Part shown: piece by piece, positions 15,028 to 25,252 of the stretch
Position numbering within the stretch: position 1 is the first letter of the stretch
Layout of the letters: every line of letters starts with the position of its first letter
Source: Gemmatimonadaceae bacterium
GTDB lineage: Bacteria; Gemmatimonadota; Gemmatimonadetes; Gemmatimonadales; Gemmatimonadaceae
Assembly (NCBI GenBank): GCA_025450815.1
Contig: JANWLO010000025.1
Coordinates: 1 to 36,717, forward strand
Reading direction: 5' to 3'
Length of the DNA: 36,717 nt
The notes under the pieces: model-generated
Told to the model about the DNA's origin: nothing
Database searches by the model: none
The model's input: the letters and a program-made list of their open reading frames with translations, nothing else
Made by a program: the position numbers and the translations under genes

Positions 15028-16782
15028 ATGGCAGACACGGTCGCCGATCTATTCATCGAACGGCTCATCGCATGGGGCGTTGACACGATTTTCGGATTTC
15101 CCGGCGACGGGATAAATGGCATTTTCGAAGCGCTGCGCACCAGGCAGAAGGAGATCGCATTCATTCAGGTGCGCCACGAGGAGGCGGCTGCGTTCGCTGC
15201 ATGTGGCTATGCCAAATACACGGGCCGGCTGGGTGTGTGTCTCGCGACATCGGGACCCGGAGGAATTCATCTTCTCAACGGACTCTACGACGCCAAGTGC
15301 GACGGCCAACCGGTGCTGGCGATTACGGGCCACACGTTTCACGATCTGATCGGCACGCATTACCAGCAGGACGTCGACCTCGACAAGCTGTTCATGGACG
15401 TCGCCGCGTTCAATCAGCGCATCATGGGACCGGCGCACGTGCACAACGTGGTGGACGAGGCGATCAAGACGGCGCTGGCACGACGCACGGTCGTTCACAT
15501 CACCATCCCCAAGGACATTCAGGAATGGAAGGTGAGCGACGAGCATCGGTCCGGAGGAAACGTCGACAAGCACAGCGCCGATCTGTTTGCCGCGTCGCAC
15601 GCGCTGCCGCCCGAAGCGGCATTGCAGCGCGCCGCGACCATGATCAACGCCGGCTCCAGGGTCGCCATTCTTGCCGGTCGCGGCTGCCTGGGTGCGCGCA
15701 AGGAGGTACTCGAGCTCGCGGAAAGAATCGGTGCGCCGATAATCAAGCCGCTGTTGGGAAAAGCGGTGGTGCCCGATGACAGTGAGTACACCACCGGCGG
15801 AATCGGGCTGCTGGGCACCGCGCCGTCGCAGGACGCGCTGGCGGAGTGCGACACGCTCCTCATTGCGGGCAGCGGCTTTCCGTACATGGAGTTCTATCCG
15901 AAGCCGGGCCACGCGAAGGGAATCCAGATTGACATCGACCCGGCACGCATCGGACTGCGCTTCAACGTCGACATCGGATTGATCGGCGATTGTCGCGCGG
16001 TGCTGCAGGCGCTCATGCCGATGATCGATCGCAAGAAGAAGCGGAAATTTCTCGAGGACTCGCAAGACAGCATGAAGGACTGGCGGAAGCTCATGAAGGA
16101 GCGCGGCACGCGGCGCGACATGCCGATGAAGCCGCAGGTCGTCACCTATCATCTAAACGAGCTACTCGACGATGACGCGATCGTGTCGGCGGACAGCGGC
16201 ACGATCGCGACCTGGACGGCTCGGTACATCGATATTCGGGATCGCATGCAGTTCTCGCTGTCGGGCTCTCTCGCGACGATGGCGAATGGACTTCCCTACA
16301 GCATCGGGGCGGCGGTGGCGTATCCGAAGCGACAGGTGGTGTGCGTGGTGGGCGATGGCGGATTCACGATGCTCATGGGCGAGATCGCCACGCTGGTCAA
16401 GCACGACCTGCGCGTGAAGGTGATCATCATCAAGAACAACGTGCTGGGCGAGATCAAGTGGGAGCAGATGGTTCTCGACGGCAACCCGCAGTTCGGCGTG
16501 GAGCTGCAGCCGATCGACTTCGAGGCATATGCGAAGGCTTGCGGTGCCGGCGGTTTCACGATCGAAAAGCCGCAGGACGCGGAGAAGATATTGAAGGAGG
16601 CGCTGGCGTATCCGGGTCCTGCCGTGGTGCAGGCAGTAGTCGATCCGAATGAGCCGCCCCTTCCCGGCAAGATCAGCATGAAGCAGGCGCTCCGATTCTC
16701 CGAAGCGCTCGCGCGCGGCGAGAAGAACCGGTGGGACATCATCAAGACGGTGCTCGAGGATAAGGTGCGCGAGGTGATTTGA
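15028..16782 (+). CDS. ThDP-dependent enzyme, pyruvate oxidase / pyruvate:quinone dehydrogenase-like
   Basis: A 584-aa member of the acetohydroxyacid synthase / pyruvate oxidase family. The N-terminal ThDP domain shows FGFPGDGING and the proton-relay Glu E51 in RHEEAAAFA. The central domain has the FAD-type pattern FYPKPGHAKGIQIDIDP. The C-terminal ThDP-binding motif is GDGGFTMLMGE, running to IIKNN at about 441-470. These resemble PoxB, which decarboxylates pyruvate and passes electrons to quinone. The C-terminus ends in a short amphipathic stretch, as in membrane-activated PoxB. The start is firm, with GGAGGAAGGA just upstream of the ATG. Acetolactate synthase is less likely because no small subunit lies nearby. 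The first gene of the long plus-strand run. Confidence 0.88.
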   Translation: MADTVADLFIERLIAWGVDTIFGFPGDGINGIFEALRTRQKEIAFIQVRHEEAAAFAACGYAKYTGRLGVCLATSGPGGIHLLNGLYDAKCDGQPVLAITGHTFHDLIGTHYQQDVDLDKLFMDVAAFNQRIMGPAHVHNVVDEAIKTALARRTVVHITIPKDIQEWKVSDEHRSGGNVDKHSADLFAASHALPPEAALQRAATMINAGSRVAILAGRGCLGARKEVLELAERIGAPIIKPLLGKAVVPDDSEYTTGGIGLLGTAPSQDALAECDTLLIAGSGFPYMEFYPKPGHAKGIQIDIDPARIGLRFNVDIGLIGDCRAVLQALMPMIDRKKKRKFLEDSQDSMKDWRKLMKERGTRRDMPMKPQVVTYHLNELLDDDAIVSADSGTIATWTARYIDIRDRMQFSLSGSLATMANGLPYSIGAAVAYPKRQVVCVVGDGGFTMLMGEIATLVKHDLRVKVIIIKNNVLGEIKWEQMVLDGNPQFGVELQPIDFEAYAKACGAGGFTIEKPQDAEKILKEALAYPGPAVVQAVVDPNEPPLPGKISMKQALRFSEALARGEKNRWDIIKTVLEDKVREVI

Positions 16783-17897
16783 TGCCCGCCTCCGCGCACG
16801 GTGACGCGGTGCGGCTCGACAACCTCACCGTCGCGACGTTTCGCATTCCGACCGACGTGCCCGAGGAGTCGGACGGAACGTACGCGTGGCGTGACACCAC
16901 GCTCGTGTTCGTGGAAGCACGCGGCGGCGGCGTCACGGGCATTGGATACACGTACGCCGATGATGCGACGGCGCTGCTCATCCACGCGACACTCGCCGGC
17001 GTGGTTTGCGGAATGAACGTCATGGAGACGGGGACGATATGGACGGCGCTCGTCGCGGCCGTGCGAAATCTCGGGCGTTCGGGGATCGCCTCGATGGCGA
17101 TTTCCGCGATCGACGTCGCGATGTGGGATCTCAAGGCGCGGATTCTTGGCGTGCCGCTCGTCGCGCTGCTCGGCGCGGTTCGCGACGCGGCTCCGGTATA
17201 TGGAAGCGGCGGATTCACCTCGTATTCGCTAACGCAGCTTCGCGAGCAGCTGGCTGGCTGGGTAGAGAGCGGCATTCCGCGCGTGAAGATGAAGATCGGC
17301 CGCGATCCCGCCGCGGATGGCACGCGGGTGGCGGCCGCGCGGTCGGCGATCGGCGAGAACGCGGAGCTCTTCGTCGACGCGAACGGCGCGTACGGCCGCA
17401 AGCAGGCGATGCACCAGGCTCTTCTCTTTGCGGAATCGCGCGTGAGCTGGTTCGAGGAGCCGGTGTATCACCGCGATCTCGAGGGGCTGCGCCAGGTCCG
17501 GGAGCGCGCGCCCGCGGGGATGGAGATCTCCGTGGGCGAGTACGGCTACACGCCCGACACCTTCGACGCGATCCTTCGCGCGGGCGCCGTGGATGTGCTG
17601 CAGGCAGACGCGACACGCTGCGAGGGAATCACCGGCCTGCTCGTAGTGGACGGGCTGTGCGAATCCACCGCGACGCCGCTCTCCACGCACTGTGCGCCAT
17701 CATTGCATGTGCATCCCGCGTGCGCTGCGAAACGTGTACGCCACGTCGAATATTTTCACGATCACGCGCGCATCGAGCGCATGCTGTTCGACGGAGCGCG
17801 CGTGCCGGTGGACGGCGCGTTGCATCCCGATCTCTCCCGCGCCGGACTCGGCCTCGAGCTCAAGCGAGCCGACGCGCAGCGGTACGCGACGTCATGA
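16782..17897 (+). CDS. Enolase-superfamily sugar-acid dehydratase (mandelate racemase / muconate lactonizing family)
   Basis: A 371-aa protein with the N-terminal capping domain and a beta/alpha barrel. Catalytic features are the K169-x-K171 motif (VKMKIG), metal ligands D199 (VDANGAY), E225 or E226 (WFEEPV) and E253 (GEYGY), D276, and H303 in STHCAP. The Asp-His dyad points to the mandelate racemase subgroup, which mostly contains acid-sugar dehydratases such as galactonate or gluconate dehydratase. The substrate cannot be read from the sequence. The ATG shares its A with the stop of the preceding gene (TGATG), and the stop overlaps the next start. Confidence 0.9.
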   Translation: MPASAHGDAVRLDNLTVATFRIPTDVPEESDGTYAWRDTTLVFVEARGGGVTGIGYTYADDATALLIHATLAGVVCGMNVMETGTIWTALVAAVRNLGRSGIASMAISAIDVAMWDLKARILGVPLVALLGAVRDAAPVYGSGGFTSYSLTQLREQLAGWVESGIPRVKMKIGRDPAADGTRVAAARSAIGENAELFVDANGAYGRKQAMHQALLFAESRVSWFEEPVYHRDLEGLRQVRERAPAGMEISVGEYGYTPDTFDAILRAGAVDVLQADATRCEGITGLLVVDGLCESTATPLSTHCAPSLHVHPACAAKRVRHVEYFHDHARIERMLFDGARVPVDGALHPDLSRAGLGLELKRADAQRYATS

Positions 17898-20884
17898 CTT
17901 CCATTCCTCAGGCACCCGTCGGTCGGCCGGCAAGGCGCGGGGCGAAGGCACCACCCGCAACGCCGCCGCGGCCGGATGCCGTGAGCGGTATGACGACCGG
18001 CGTAGACGTCGAGGGGCTGGCGGCGGCGCTCGGGCGGCGCGTGCGCGGCGAGGTGCGGTTCACCAGCGGCGATCGCGCGCTCTATTCCACCGACGCGTCG
18101 AACTATCGGCAGATCCCCGTTGGCGTCGTCCTGCCGCGCGACAGCGACGACGTGGTCGAGACGGTTGCGGTGTGCCGCGAGTTCGGCGCGTCGATCGTGT
18201 CGCGCGGAGGCGGAACCGATCTCGCAGGCGCGACGTGCAACGCGAGCGTGATCATCGACATGAGCAAGTACATGAACCGCGTGCTCGAGATCGACTGGGA
18301 TCACAAGTGGGCGCGAGTTCAGCCGGGATGCGTGCTCGACGATCTGCGCGATCAGGCGGAAGCGCGGCATCTGACGTTCGGGCCCGATCCTGCAACGCAC
18401 AACCGCAACACGCTGGGCGGAATGATCGGCAATAACTCCTGCGGCATGCACGCGCAGATGGCGGGCAAGGTCGAAGAGAACACGTACGAGCTGGAGATTC
18501 TCACCTACGATGGACTCCGAATGTGGGTGGGCCCGGCAAGCGATGACGAGGTCGAGCGAATCATCGGGGAGGGCGGCGTTCGCGGCGAGATCTATGCTCG
18601 GCTCAGAGTAATCCGCGACAAATATGCGGACGAGATTCGACGGCGCTTCCCGCACATCCCGCGGCTCGTATCCGGATATCCGCTGCAACAGCTGCTGCCC
18701 GAGCATGGGTTCAACGTCGCGCGAGCGCTCGTGGGAACGGAGAACACGTGCATCACGGTGCTCGAGGCAAAACTCCGCCTGGTGCCCAGCCCGCCAGTGC
18801 GAACGCTCGCCGTGTTCGGCTTCCCGGACATCTTCACGGCTGGCGATCACGTCACGTTCTGCAATGAGTACGGTCCGATCGCGTTGGAAGGCATCGACTC
18901 CAGCATGTTCACGTACATGCACGACAAGGGCATGTCGACGGCCGGCCGGTCGATGTTTCCCGATGGCAATGCGTGGCTCATCGTCGAGTTCGGCGGCGAC
19001 TCGAAGGACGAAGCCAACGGCAAGGCGCAAAAGCTCATGGATGCGTTCCGCGCGAAGCCGACGCCTCCTACGATGAAGCGGTTCGACAATGTGAGTCAGG
19101 AAGATCTGATCTGGCAGATACGCGAGTCCGGCCTCGGGTCGACCTCGAAGATTCCGGACCAGCCGGATTTCTATCCTGGATGGGAGGACTCCGCGATCGC
19201 GCCGAAGGACGTGGGCAACTACCTGCGCGATCTGCAGAAGCTGTTCGACAAGTACGGCTACACCGCGTCGCTCTACGGCCACTTCGGTCAGGGGTGCATT
19301 CACTGCAGCATCGACTTCGACCTCTACACGTCTTCAGGGATCGAGCGCTGGACGAAGTTTCTCGTCGAGGCGGCGCACCTCGTGACATCGTATGGTGGAT
19401 CGTTATCCGGCGAGCACGGCGATGGGCAGGCGCGCGGCGCGCTGCTGCCGATAATGTTCGGCGACGAGATCATGCAGGCGTTCAGGGACTTCAAGTCAGC
19501 GTGGGATCCGCGCGGGAAGATGAATCCGGGCAAAGTCATCGACGCATTCCCGGTCGATGAAAATCTGCGCTGGGGCACCCACTACCATCCCTGGGAGCCG
19601 GTCACACACTTCGCCTTCCCGCAGGATCGGGGGAGCTTCGCCTACGCGGCGAACCGCTGCGTGGGGACGGGCAAATGCCGCAAGCACGACAGCGGCACGA
19701 TGTGTCCGAGCTACATGGCCACACGCGACGAGAAGCACTCCACGCGCGGACGCTCCCGTCTGCTCTTCGAAATGCTCGAGGGAAATCCACTCACCGACGG
19801 TTGGCGAGACGAATCGGTGAAGGAAGCGCTCGACCTCTGTCTTGCCTGCAAGGGATGCCGCGGCGAGTGCCCCGTGAACGTGGACATGGCCACGTACAAG
19901 GCGGAATTCCTCTCGCACTATTTCGACGGACATCGCAGGCCGGTTGCAGCTTACGCGTTCGGCCTCATGTACCGGTGGGCTCGCCTGGCGTCGTATGCGC
20001 CATGGTTGGCGAATGCCTTCACGCAGACGCCCGGCCTCCGCACGCTGGCTAAAGCTCTCGTGACGATGGCACCGGAGCGAAGCATTCCCCCGTTCGCTCC
20101 TCGCACCTTCCGCTCGTGGTTCAAGGCGAGGGCGATCGTCAATGCCGGCAAACCGCCCGTGATACTCTGGCCGGATACCTGGAACAACCACTTCCATCCG
20201 CACTCTGCGCAGGCCGCGGTAGCGGTGCTCGAGGCGGCGGGCTATCAGGTATTACTGCCGAGCGCGAAGCTCTGCTGCGGCCGGCCGTTGTACGACTACG
20301 GCATGCTCGATCGCGCGAAGCACATGCTGCTGCGCATTCTCGATGTGCTCAGACCGCAGATACGCGCCGGCGTGAGCGTGGTGGGGCTCGAGCCGAGTTG
20401 CGTGTCGGTGTTTCGCGACGAGCTGATGAACATGCTGCCCAACGACGACGATGCGAAGCGTCTGAGTGCGCAGACGTATCTGCTCACCGAATTCCTCGAC
20501 AAGAAGTCTCCCGGCTTCGTCATGCCGAAGTTGCACGCCAAGGCGGTGGTGCACGGACATTGCCATCAGAAGGCGGTGCTCGACTTCTCGAGCGAGAAGC
20601 GAATTCTCGACAAGATGGGACTCGAGTACTCGATGCCCGACACCGGATGCTGCGGCATGGCCGGCGCCTTCGGATTCGAGAAGGGTGAGCACTACGATGT
20701 CTCGATCGCCTGCGGCGAGCGCGTGCTCTTGCCCGCCGTGCGAAAGAGCGCGGCGGACACGCTGATCGTCGCAAATGGATTCAGCTGTCGCGAGCAGATC
20801 AGCCAGACGACGAATCGCCGCGCGATTCACGTTTCGGAGCTGCTCGAGATGGCGTTGACTGGGGAGGGAGGGGCTAATGGGTGA
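17894..20884 (+). CDS. Large FAD / Fe-S 2-hydroxyacid dehydrogenase (D-lactate or glycolate type)
   Basis: A 996-aa fusion. After a Pro/Ala-rich tail of about 35 residues comes an FAD-binding (PCMH, GlcD-type) domain with SRGGGTDLAGA and NTLGGMIGNNSCG, then the FAD-oxidase C-terminal domain with GHFGQGCIH and SGEHGDG. Next is a ferredoxin-like domain with CVGTGKCRKHDSGTMCP and CLACKGCRGECP, two [4Fe-4S] sites. The C-terminal CCG domains show CCGRPLYDYG, GHCHQK and DTGCCGMAG. This is the Dld-II/YdiJ-like layout, membrane-associated enzymes that oxidise D-lactate, glycolate or related 2-hydroxyacids and reduce quinone or cytochrome. The start ATG overlaps the preceding stop (ATGA). Its position before complex III suggests it feeds the respiratory chain. 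Confidence 0.92.
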   Translation: MTSIPQAPVGRPARRGAKAPPATPPRPDAVSGMTTGVDVEGLAAALGRRVRGEVRFTSGDRALYSTDASNYRQIPVGVVLPRDSDDVVETVAVCREFGASIVSRGGGTDLAGATCNASVIIDMSKYMNRVLEIDWDHKWARVQPGCVLDDLRDQAEARHLTFGPDPATHNRNTLGGMIGNNSCGMHAQMAGKVEENTYELEILTYDGLRMWVGPASDDEVERIIGEGGVRGEIYARLRVIRDKYADEIRRRFPHIPRLVSGYPLQQLLPEHGFNVARALVGTENTCITVLEAKLRLVPSPPVRTLAVFGFPDIFTAGDHVTFCNEYGPIALEGIDSSMFTYMHDKGMSTAGRSMFPDGNAWLIVEFGGDSKDEANGKAQKLMDAFRAKPTPPTMKRFDNVSQEDLIWQIRESGLGSTSKIPDQPDFYPGWEDSAIAPKDVGNYLRDLQKLFDKYGYTASLYGHFGQGCIHCSIDFDLYTSSGIERWTKFLVEAAHLVTSYGGSLSGEHGDGQARGALLPIMFGDEIMQAFRDFKSAWDPRGKMNPGKVIDAFPVDENLRWGTHYHPWEPVTHFAFPQDRGSFAYAANRCVGTGKCRKHDSGTMCPSYMATRDEKHSTRGRSRLLFEMLEGNPLTDGWRDESVKEALDLCLACKGCRGECPVNVDMATYKAEFLSHYFDGHRRPVAAYAFGLMYRWARLASYAPWLANAFTQTPGLRTLAKALVTMAPERSIPPFAPRTFRSWFKARAIVNAGKPPVILWPDTWNNHFHPHSAQAAVAVLEAAGYQVLLPSAKLCCGRPLYDYGMLDRAKHMLLRILDVLRPQIRAGVSVVGLEPSCVSVFRDELMNMLPNDDDAKRLSAQTYLLTEFLDKKSPGFVMPKLHAKAVVHGHCHQKAVLDFSSEKRILDKMGLEYSMPDTGCCGMAGAFGFEKGEHYDVSIACGERVLLPAVRKSAADTLIVANGFSCREQISQTTNRRAIHVSELLEMALTGEGGANG

Positions 20885-21866
20885 AGTGATCGTGGTGACC
20901 GGGGCGTCGGCGGGGCTGGGACGCGCCATCGTGGAGCGTTTCGCCAGAGACGGCAGCACGATCGCCCTCATTGCGCGAGGACGCGAGCGCCTCGAGAGCG
21001 CGCTTCGCAGCGTCGAGACGCTCGGCGGACGTGCGCTCGTGCTTCCGCTCGATGTCGCTAACGCAGACGAGGTGGAACAGGCCGCCGAGACGGTGGAGCG
21101 GGAGCTGGGCCCCATCGATGTCTGGATCAACAACGCAATGGTGTCGGTGTACTCGCCGATCAAGGAAATGCCGGCCGACGAATTCCGTCGCGTCACCGAG
21201 GTCACGTATCTCGGCTACGTTCACGGCACGCTGTCGGCGCTCAAACGCATGCTGCCGCGCAATCGCGGGATCATCATCCAGGTGGGGTCGGCACTCGCGC
21301 ATCGCAGCATCCCGCTCCAGTCCGCGTATTGTGCGTCGAAGCACGCGATACTGGGCTTTCACGAGTCGCTGTTGAGCGAGCTGATACACGACGGCAGTCG
21401 CGTGCGCACCACGATGGTGCAGATGCCGGCGATGAACACGCCGCAGTTCTACTGGGCGAAGAGCCGGTTGCCGTTCAAGACGCAGCCCGTGCCGCCGATT
21501 TTCCAGCCCGAGGTGGGCGCTGAGGCAGTACACCATGCCGTTCGCGTGAATGTCGGCCGGGAATTTCTCGTTGGGTGGCCGACGGTCGAAGCAGTGATGG
21601 GCGAGAAGGTGGTGCCGGGCTACATCGACCGGAAGCTCGGGCACGGTTACGCCGGCGAGGAGACCACCGTACCGGCCGATCCAGACCGCCCGGACAATCT
21701 GTGGGGCCCCGCGCCGGGCGCGTACGGTGCGCACGGCCCGTTCGATGATCGCGCGAAGACGTTCAGCTCCGAGCTCTGGCTGGCGAAGCGCACGCCATGG
21801 CTCGCGTTCGCCGGAGCCATGCTCGTGGGCGCTGCGCTCGGCGCGCGCGCACGGAGCAATCGATGA
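20877..21866 (+). CDS. Short-chain dehydrogenase/reductase with C-terminal membrane segment
   Basis: A 329-aa SDR. The NAD(P)-binding motif is TGASAGLG at 8-15, then NNA, and the catalytic Tyr and Lys are in YCASK. The Rossmann domain ends at about residue 230. It is followed by a Pro- and Gly-rich linker (GPAPGAYGAHGP) and one hydrophobic segment near the C-terminus (LAFAGAMLVGAALGA), so the enzyme is probably tethered to the membrane. The gene overlaps the preceding dehydrogenase by 8 bp. SDRs of this length with a membrane tail occur near oxidoreductase clusters, but I cannot name the substrate. Confidence 0.9.
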   Translation: MGEVIVVTGASAGLGRAIVERFARDGSTIALIARGRERLESALRSVETLGGRALVLPLDVANADEVEQAAETVERELGPIDVWINNAMVSVYSPIKEMPADEFRRVTEVTYLGYVHGTLSALKRMLPRNRGIIIQVGSALAHRSIPLQSAYCASKHAILGFHESLLSELIHDGSRVRTTMVQMPAMNTPQFYWAKSRLPFKTQPVPPIFQPEVGAEAVHHAVRVNVGREFLVGWPTVEAVMGEKVVPGYIDRKLGHGYAGEETTVPADPDRPDNLWGPAPGAYGAHGPFDDRAKTFSSELWLAKRTPWLAFAGAMLVGAALGARARSNR

Positions 21867-21912
21867 CGGCGAGCAGCGGTCTACCCGTAACGCCGATGTA
21901 GGCTCCATCCGA

Positions 21913-22461
21913 ATGGCCGCGCCATTTCCCCGATGGGTGAACACCCTCGCGCGCGCGACGCTCATCGCCGCCGTGTGCACGCTCGTGGGCGTTCCGGTCG
22001 CGCTCATGGCGTGGGTGCGCACGCCCAACGCCACGCGGCGGTTTCAGCCCGTCGCGCAGCCGATCGCCTTCGATCATCGCATTCACGTCACAGGGCAGCA
22101 CATCGATTGCCAGTATTGCCATTTCTCCGTCGAGCGTGCGGCGAGCGCCGGCATTCCACCGTCGTCCACGTGCGTGCCCTGTCACAGCACCGTCTGGATG
22201 AACTCGAGCGCGCTCAGTCTCGTGCGACAGAGCGTCGCCACGGGCACGCCGCTGCATTGGAATCGCGTGAATGCGCTGCCCGGGTTCGTGTACTTCAATC
22301 ATGCCATTCATGTGAACAAGGGCATTAAATGCGAGAACTGTCACGGCCGAGTCGAGCGGATGGCGCGGGTCTATCAGGCCGCGCCATTGACGATGAGCTG
22401 GTGCGTCGACTGCCATCGCACTGTGCGCGCACCCACCAACTGCACCACCTGCCACCGATAG
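21913..22461 (+). CDS. actA: Alternative complex III pentaheme cytochrome subunit ActA
   Basis: A 182-aa membrane-anchored multiheme cytochrome. One N-terminal helix (about 14-34) is followed by five CxxCH sites at 66-70, 87-91, 140-144, 164-168 and 177-181, with extra His residues (FDHRIH, FNHAIH) that can serve as distal ligands. Five hemes on one helix-anchored chain is the mark of ActA in ACIII, the quinol:cytochrome c (or quinol:oxidase) oxidoreductase that replaces bc1. ActA collects electrons at the periplasmic side. The ATG at 21913 is the only good start; 46 bp separate it from the SDR and I see no strong Shine-Dalgarno sequence. First of actABCDEF. Confidence 0.95.
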   Translation: MAAPFPRWVNTLARATLIAAVCTLVGVPVALMAWVRTPNATRRFQPVAQPIAFDHRIHVTGQHIDCQYCHFSVERAASAGIPPSSTCVPCHSTVWMNSSALSLVRQSVATGTPLHWNRVNALPGFVYFNHAIHVNKGIKCENCHGRVERMARVYQAAPLTMSWCVDCHRTVRAPTNCTTCHR

Positions 22462-22471
22462 GCGCGAAATC

Positions 22472-25252
22472 ATGACTGACCACGACGACGAATTCACAAG
22501 ACGCGCCTTTCTCAAGCTGCTGGGCGCGAGCATCGCGCTCGCGGGTCTCGACGGCTGTTCGCGGATTCCCGCCGAGAAGATTCTGCCGTACGTGACGCAA
22601 CCCCCGGAGTTCACGCCGGGAATACCGGTGCACTATGCGACGTCGATGGTGATCGACGGCTACGCCACCGGCATCGTCGTCGAATCGCACGATGGGCGCC
22701 CCACCAAGGTCGAGGGAAATCCCGCGCATCCGGCGAGCCTCGGCGCGGCAGGTATTCTCGAGCAGGCATCGCTGCTCCAGCTGTACGATCCGGATCGCGC
22801 GCGTACCGCTCGCGCGGGCAAGGCGCCGAGCACGTGGGAGACGTTCGCATCGGCCATGGCACCCCGCACGCTGCGGCAGCGCGTTGGCACGCGTGGCGCG
22901 GGGCTGGCGCTGCTCCTCGAGCCCACCGCGTCGCCGCTCATCGCGAGCATGCTCGCCTCGCTGCGTACACTCTATCCCGACATGCGCGTGCACTTCTACG
23001 CTCCCTTCGCATCGAGCGCGCGTACGATTCCGCAGTACGACTTTCGCTCGGCCGACGTCATTCTGAGTGTCGGGTCGAACTTCCTTGCGGAAGGCCCGTT
23101 TCATCTGCGGTACGCGCGCGAGTTCGCCGATCGGCGACGTTCGCCGCTTGCCGGCATGAATCGGCTGTACGTGGCCGAGCCGGGGTTTACGGTCACAGGT
23201 GGAACGGCGGATCATCGTCTGCAGTGCAGGCCCACGGAGACCGAGCCGCTGCTCGAGTCGCTGCGAGCGGCGCTCGACGGACATGCTCCGCAATCGGAGT
23301 GGATCGCCGCGGTTGCCACGGACTTGCGCGCGCATGCCGGCAGGAGCGTGGTGATCGCGGGCGAGCGGCTCGATTCCCGGGCCGGGGCGCTCGTGACGGC
23401 GATCAACGATGCGCTCGACAACACCGGCCGCACCGTGTGGCACGTTCGATCCCCGCTCCTCGGCGCCGGCGATCCCGGTGCGACGCTGACGTCGCTCACC
23501 GAGGCGCTGCGCGGCGCGGGCATCGACACGATCGTGTGCGTGGGCGGCAATCCCTCCTACGCCACGCCAGCGAGTTTGGAATTCTCGAGCGTGCTGCGCC
23601 GAGTCCCCAACGTGGTCTACGCCGGACTGTACGAGAACGAAACGGCGCGCGACGCAAAGTGGTTCGTTCCAACCGCGCACTACCTGGAGACGTGGGGCGA
23701 TGCACGCGCGTACGACGGCACTTACTCCATCGTGCAACCGCTCGTGCAGCCGCTGTTCGGGGGCAAGTCCGTCATCGAGGTGCTTGCAGCGCTGGCGGGG
23801 AATGCCGCAGCGGATCCGCTGGCGATGTTGCGGGCATCGTCGAACGCGATCGGGATGACGACGGACGACGAAGGCTGGTCCGCCGCGCTGCGACGCGGTT
23901 TCGTTCCGGGAGCGCCGCTGCCGCGCGAAGCTACGCCTTCCACTCCGGACCGATCGCCCGAGCTGCGTCCTGAACCGGCCGGCGCAGCGGGCACGATCGA
24001 TGTGATCTTCGAGGCCGATCCGCGAGTTCACGATGGCTCGTTCTCCAACAACGGCTGGCTGCAGGAGCTGCCGGATCCCGTCACGAAGCTCACCTGGGAC
24101 AACGCCGCGCTATTGAGCCCGGACACGGCCAAACGGCTCGGCGTCGCGACCGGTGATGTGCTGCGTCTCGCTCATGGTTCGGCGACCTTGCAGATCGCAG
24201 CGCTGGTCGTTCCGGGCCAGACGAACGACGTTGCCACGCTTCACTTCGGGTACGGGCGCGCGGGCGCCGAGTCGGTGGCCTCGGGCGTTGGCGGGAACGC
24301 GAACCGACTCTGGCCCGCGACCGACAGATTCGCGTTGACTGGTGTGATGGCGGAGCGCGCGGCCCATGCGCCGCGCCGCGAATTCGCCATCACGCAAACG
24401 CACTGGACCATGGAAGGTCGCGATCAGGCACGAAGCGACACGCTCGAGCACTATGGCGGCGCCACTCCGATTGCACCCGTGCGGCAGCACCAGCCCCTTA
24501 CGATCTACGACCCGCAGCAACGGCTCGGGAGCCCGCTGCAGTGGGCGATGACGATCGATCTTGGCACCTGCATCGGCTGCAGCGCGTGCGTGGTCGCCTG
24601 CCAGGCGGAGAACAACATCCCGATCGTCGGTCACGACGATGTCGTGAAGTCGCGCGAGATGCACTGGCTGCGGATCGACCGCTATCTGGAAAGCGGCGCC
24701 GATAATCCGGAGGTGATCACGCAGCCGATGCTCTGCCAGCAATGCGAGAACGCGCCATGCGAATACGTGTGTCCGGTGGGCGCAACGATGCATAGCCCCG
24801 ACGGTTTGAACGAGATGGTCTACAACCGCTGCGTGGGGACTCGCTTCTGCTCGAACAACTGCCCGTACAAAGTGCGCCGCTTCAACTGGTTCGACTACAA
24901 CGCGGAGCTGAGCGTCACGGAGAAGATGGTGAAGAACCCGGACGTCACGGTGCGAGAGCGCGGCGTGATGGAGAAGTGCACCTTCTGCGTGCAGCGCATT
25001 CGCGAGGCGGAGATCAGCGCGGGGATCGCGGGGCGGCCGCTTCGCGGCGATGAAGTCAAGACCGCGTGCCAGCAAGCGTGCCCCACCAACGCAATCGTCT
25101 TCGGCTCGCTCTCCGAGCGTGACTCGGAGATGATGCAGCGTCGCGACGAGCCGCGCTCGTACAGCGTGCTCGAGCAGCTCGGAACCGTTCCTCGCGTACA
25201 GTATCTGGCGCGCATTCGCAATCCGAATCCGAGCCTGGAGACTGGCCGTTGA
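22472..25252 (+). CDS. actB: Alternative complex III Fe-S subunit ActB
   Basis: A 926-aa fusion. A twin-arginine-type start ([13 protein letters not shown]) is followed by a possible lipobox (DGC). The first 650 residues are a molybdopterin-oxidoreductase-like domain that in ACIII carries no molybdenum cofactor. The last 230 or so residues are an Fe-S domain with [38 protein letters not shown] and CTFC followed by CQQACP. That gives 15 cysteines in total, which fits three [4Fe-4S] and one [3Fe-4S] cluster as known for the Rhodothermus ActB. It carries electrons from the quinol site in ActC towards ActA. It starts 10 bp after actA, and its stop overlaps the actC start. Confidence 0.95.
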   Translation: MTDHDDEFTRRAFLKLLGASIALAGLDGCSRIPAEKILPYVTQPPEFTPGIPVHYATSMVIDGYATGIVVESHDGRPTKVEGNPAHPASLGAAGILEQASLLQLYDPDRARTARAGKAPSTWETFASAMAPRTLRQRVGTRGAGLALLLEPTASPLIASMLASLRTLYPDMRVHFYAPFASSARTIPQYDFRSADVILSVGSNFLAEGPFHLRYAREFADRRRSPLAGMNRLYVAEPGFTVTGGTADHRLQCRPTETEPLLESLRAALDGHAPQSEWIAAVATDLRAHAGRSVVIAGERLDSRAGALVTAINDALDNTGRTVWHVRSPLLGAGDPGATLTSLTEALRGAGIDTIVCVGGNPSYATPASLEFSSVLRRVPNVVYAGLYENETARDAKWFVPTAHYLETWGDARAYDGTYSIVQPLVQPLFGGKSVIEVLAALAGNAAADPLAMLRASSNAIGMTTDDEGWSAALRRGFVPGAPLPREATPSTPDRSPELRPEPAGAAGTIDVIFEADPRVHDGSFSNNGWLQELPDPVTKLTWDNAALLSPDTAKRLGVATGDVLRLAHGSATLQIAALVVPGQTNDVATLHFGYGRAGAESVASGVGGNANRLWPATDRFALTGVMAERAAHAPRREFAITQTHWTMEGRDQARSDTLEHYGGATPIAPVRQHQPLTIYDPQQRLGSPLQWAMTIDLGTCIGCSACVVACQAENNIPIVGHDDVVKSREMHWLRIDRYLESGADNPEVITQPMLCQQCENAPCEYVCPVGATMHSPDGLNEMVYNRCVGTRFCSNNCPYKVRRFNWFDYNAELSVTEKMVKNPDVTVRERGVMEKCTFCVQRIREAEISAGIAGRPLRGDEVKTACQQACPTNAIVFGSLSERDSEMMQRRDEPRSYSVLEQLGTVPRVQYLARIRNPNPSLETGR

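Noticed and set aside
17006-17893. Upstream in-frame extension of the large FAD/Fe-S dehydrogenase
   Set aside because: This part is the enolase-superfamily gene read in another frame. The real start is the ATG at 17894, which overlaps the previous stop.
22325-24031. 568-aa minus-strand frame opposite actB
   Set aside because: Low-complexity Arg-rich translation opposite a firmly identified gene; no motif or ribosome-binding site.
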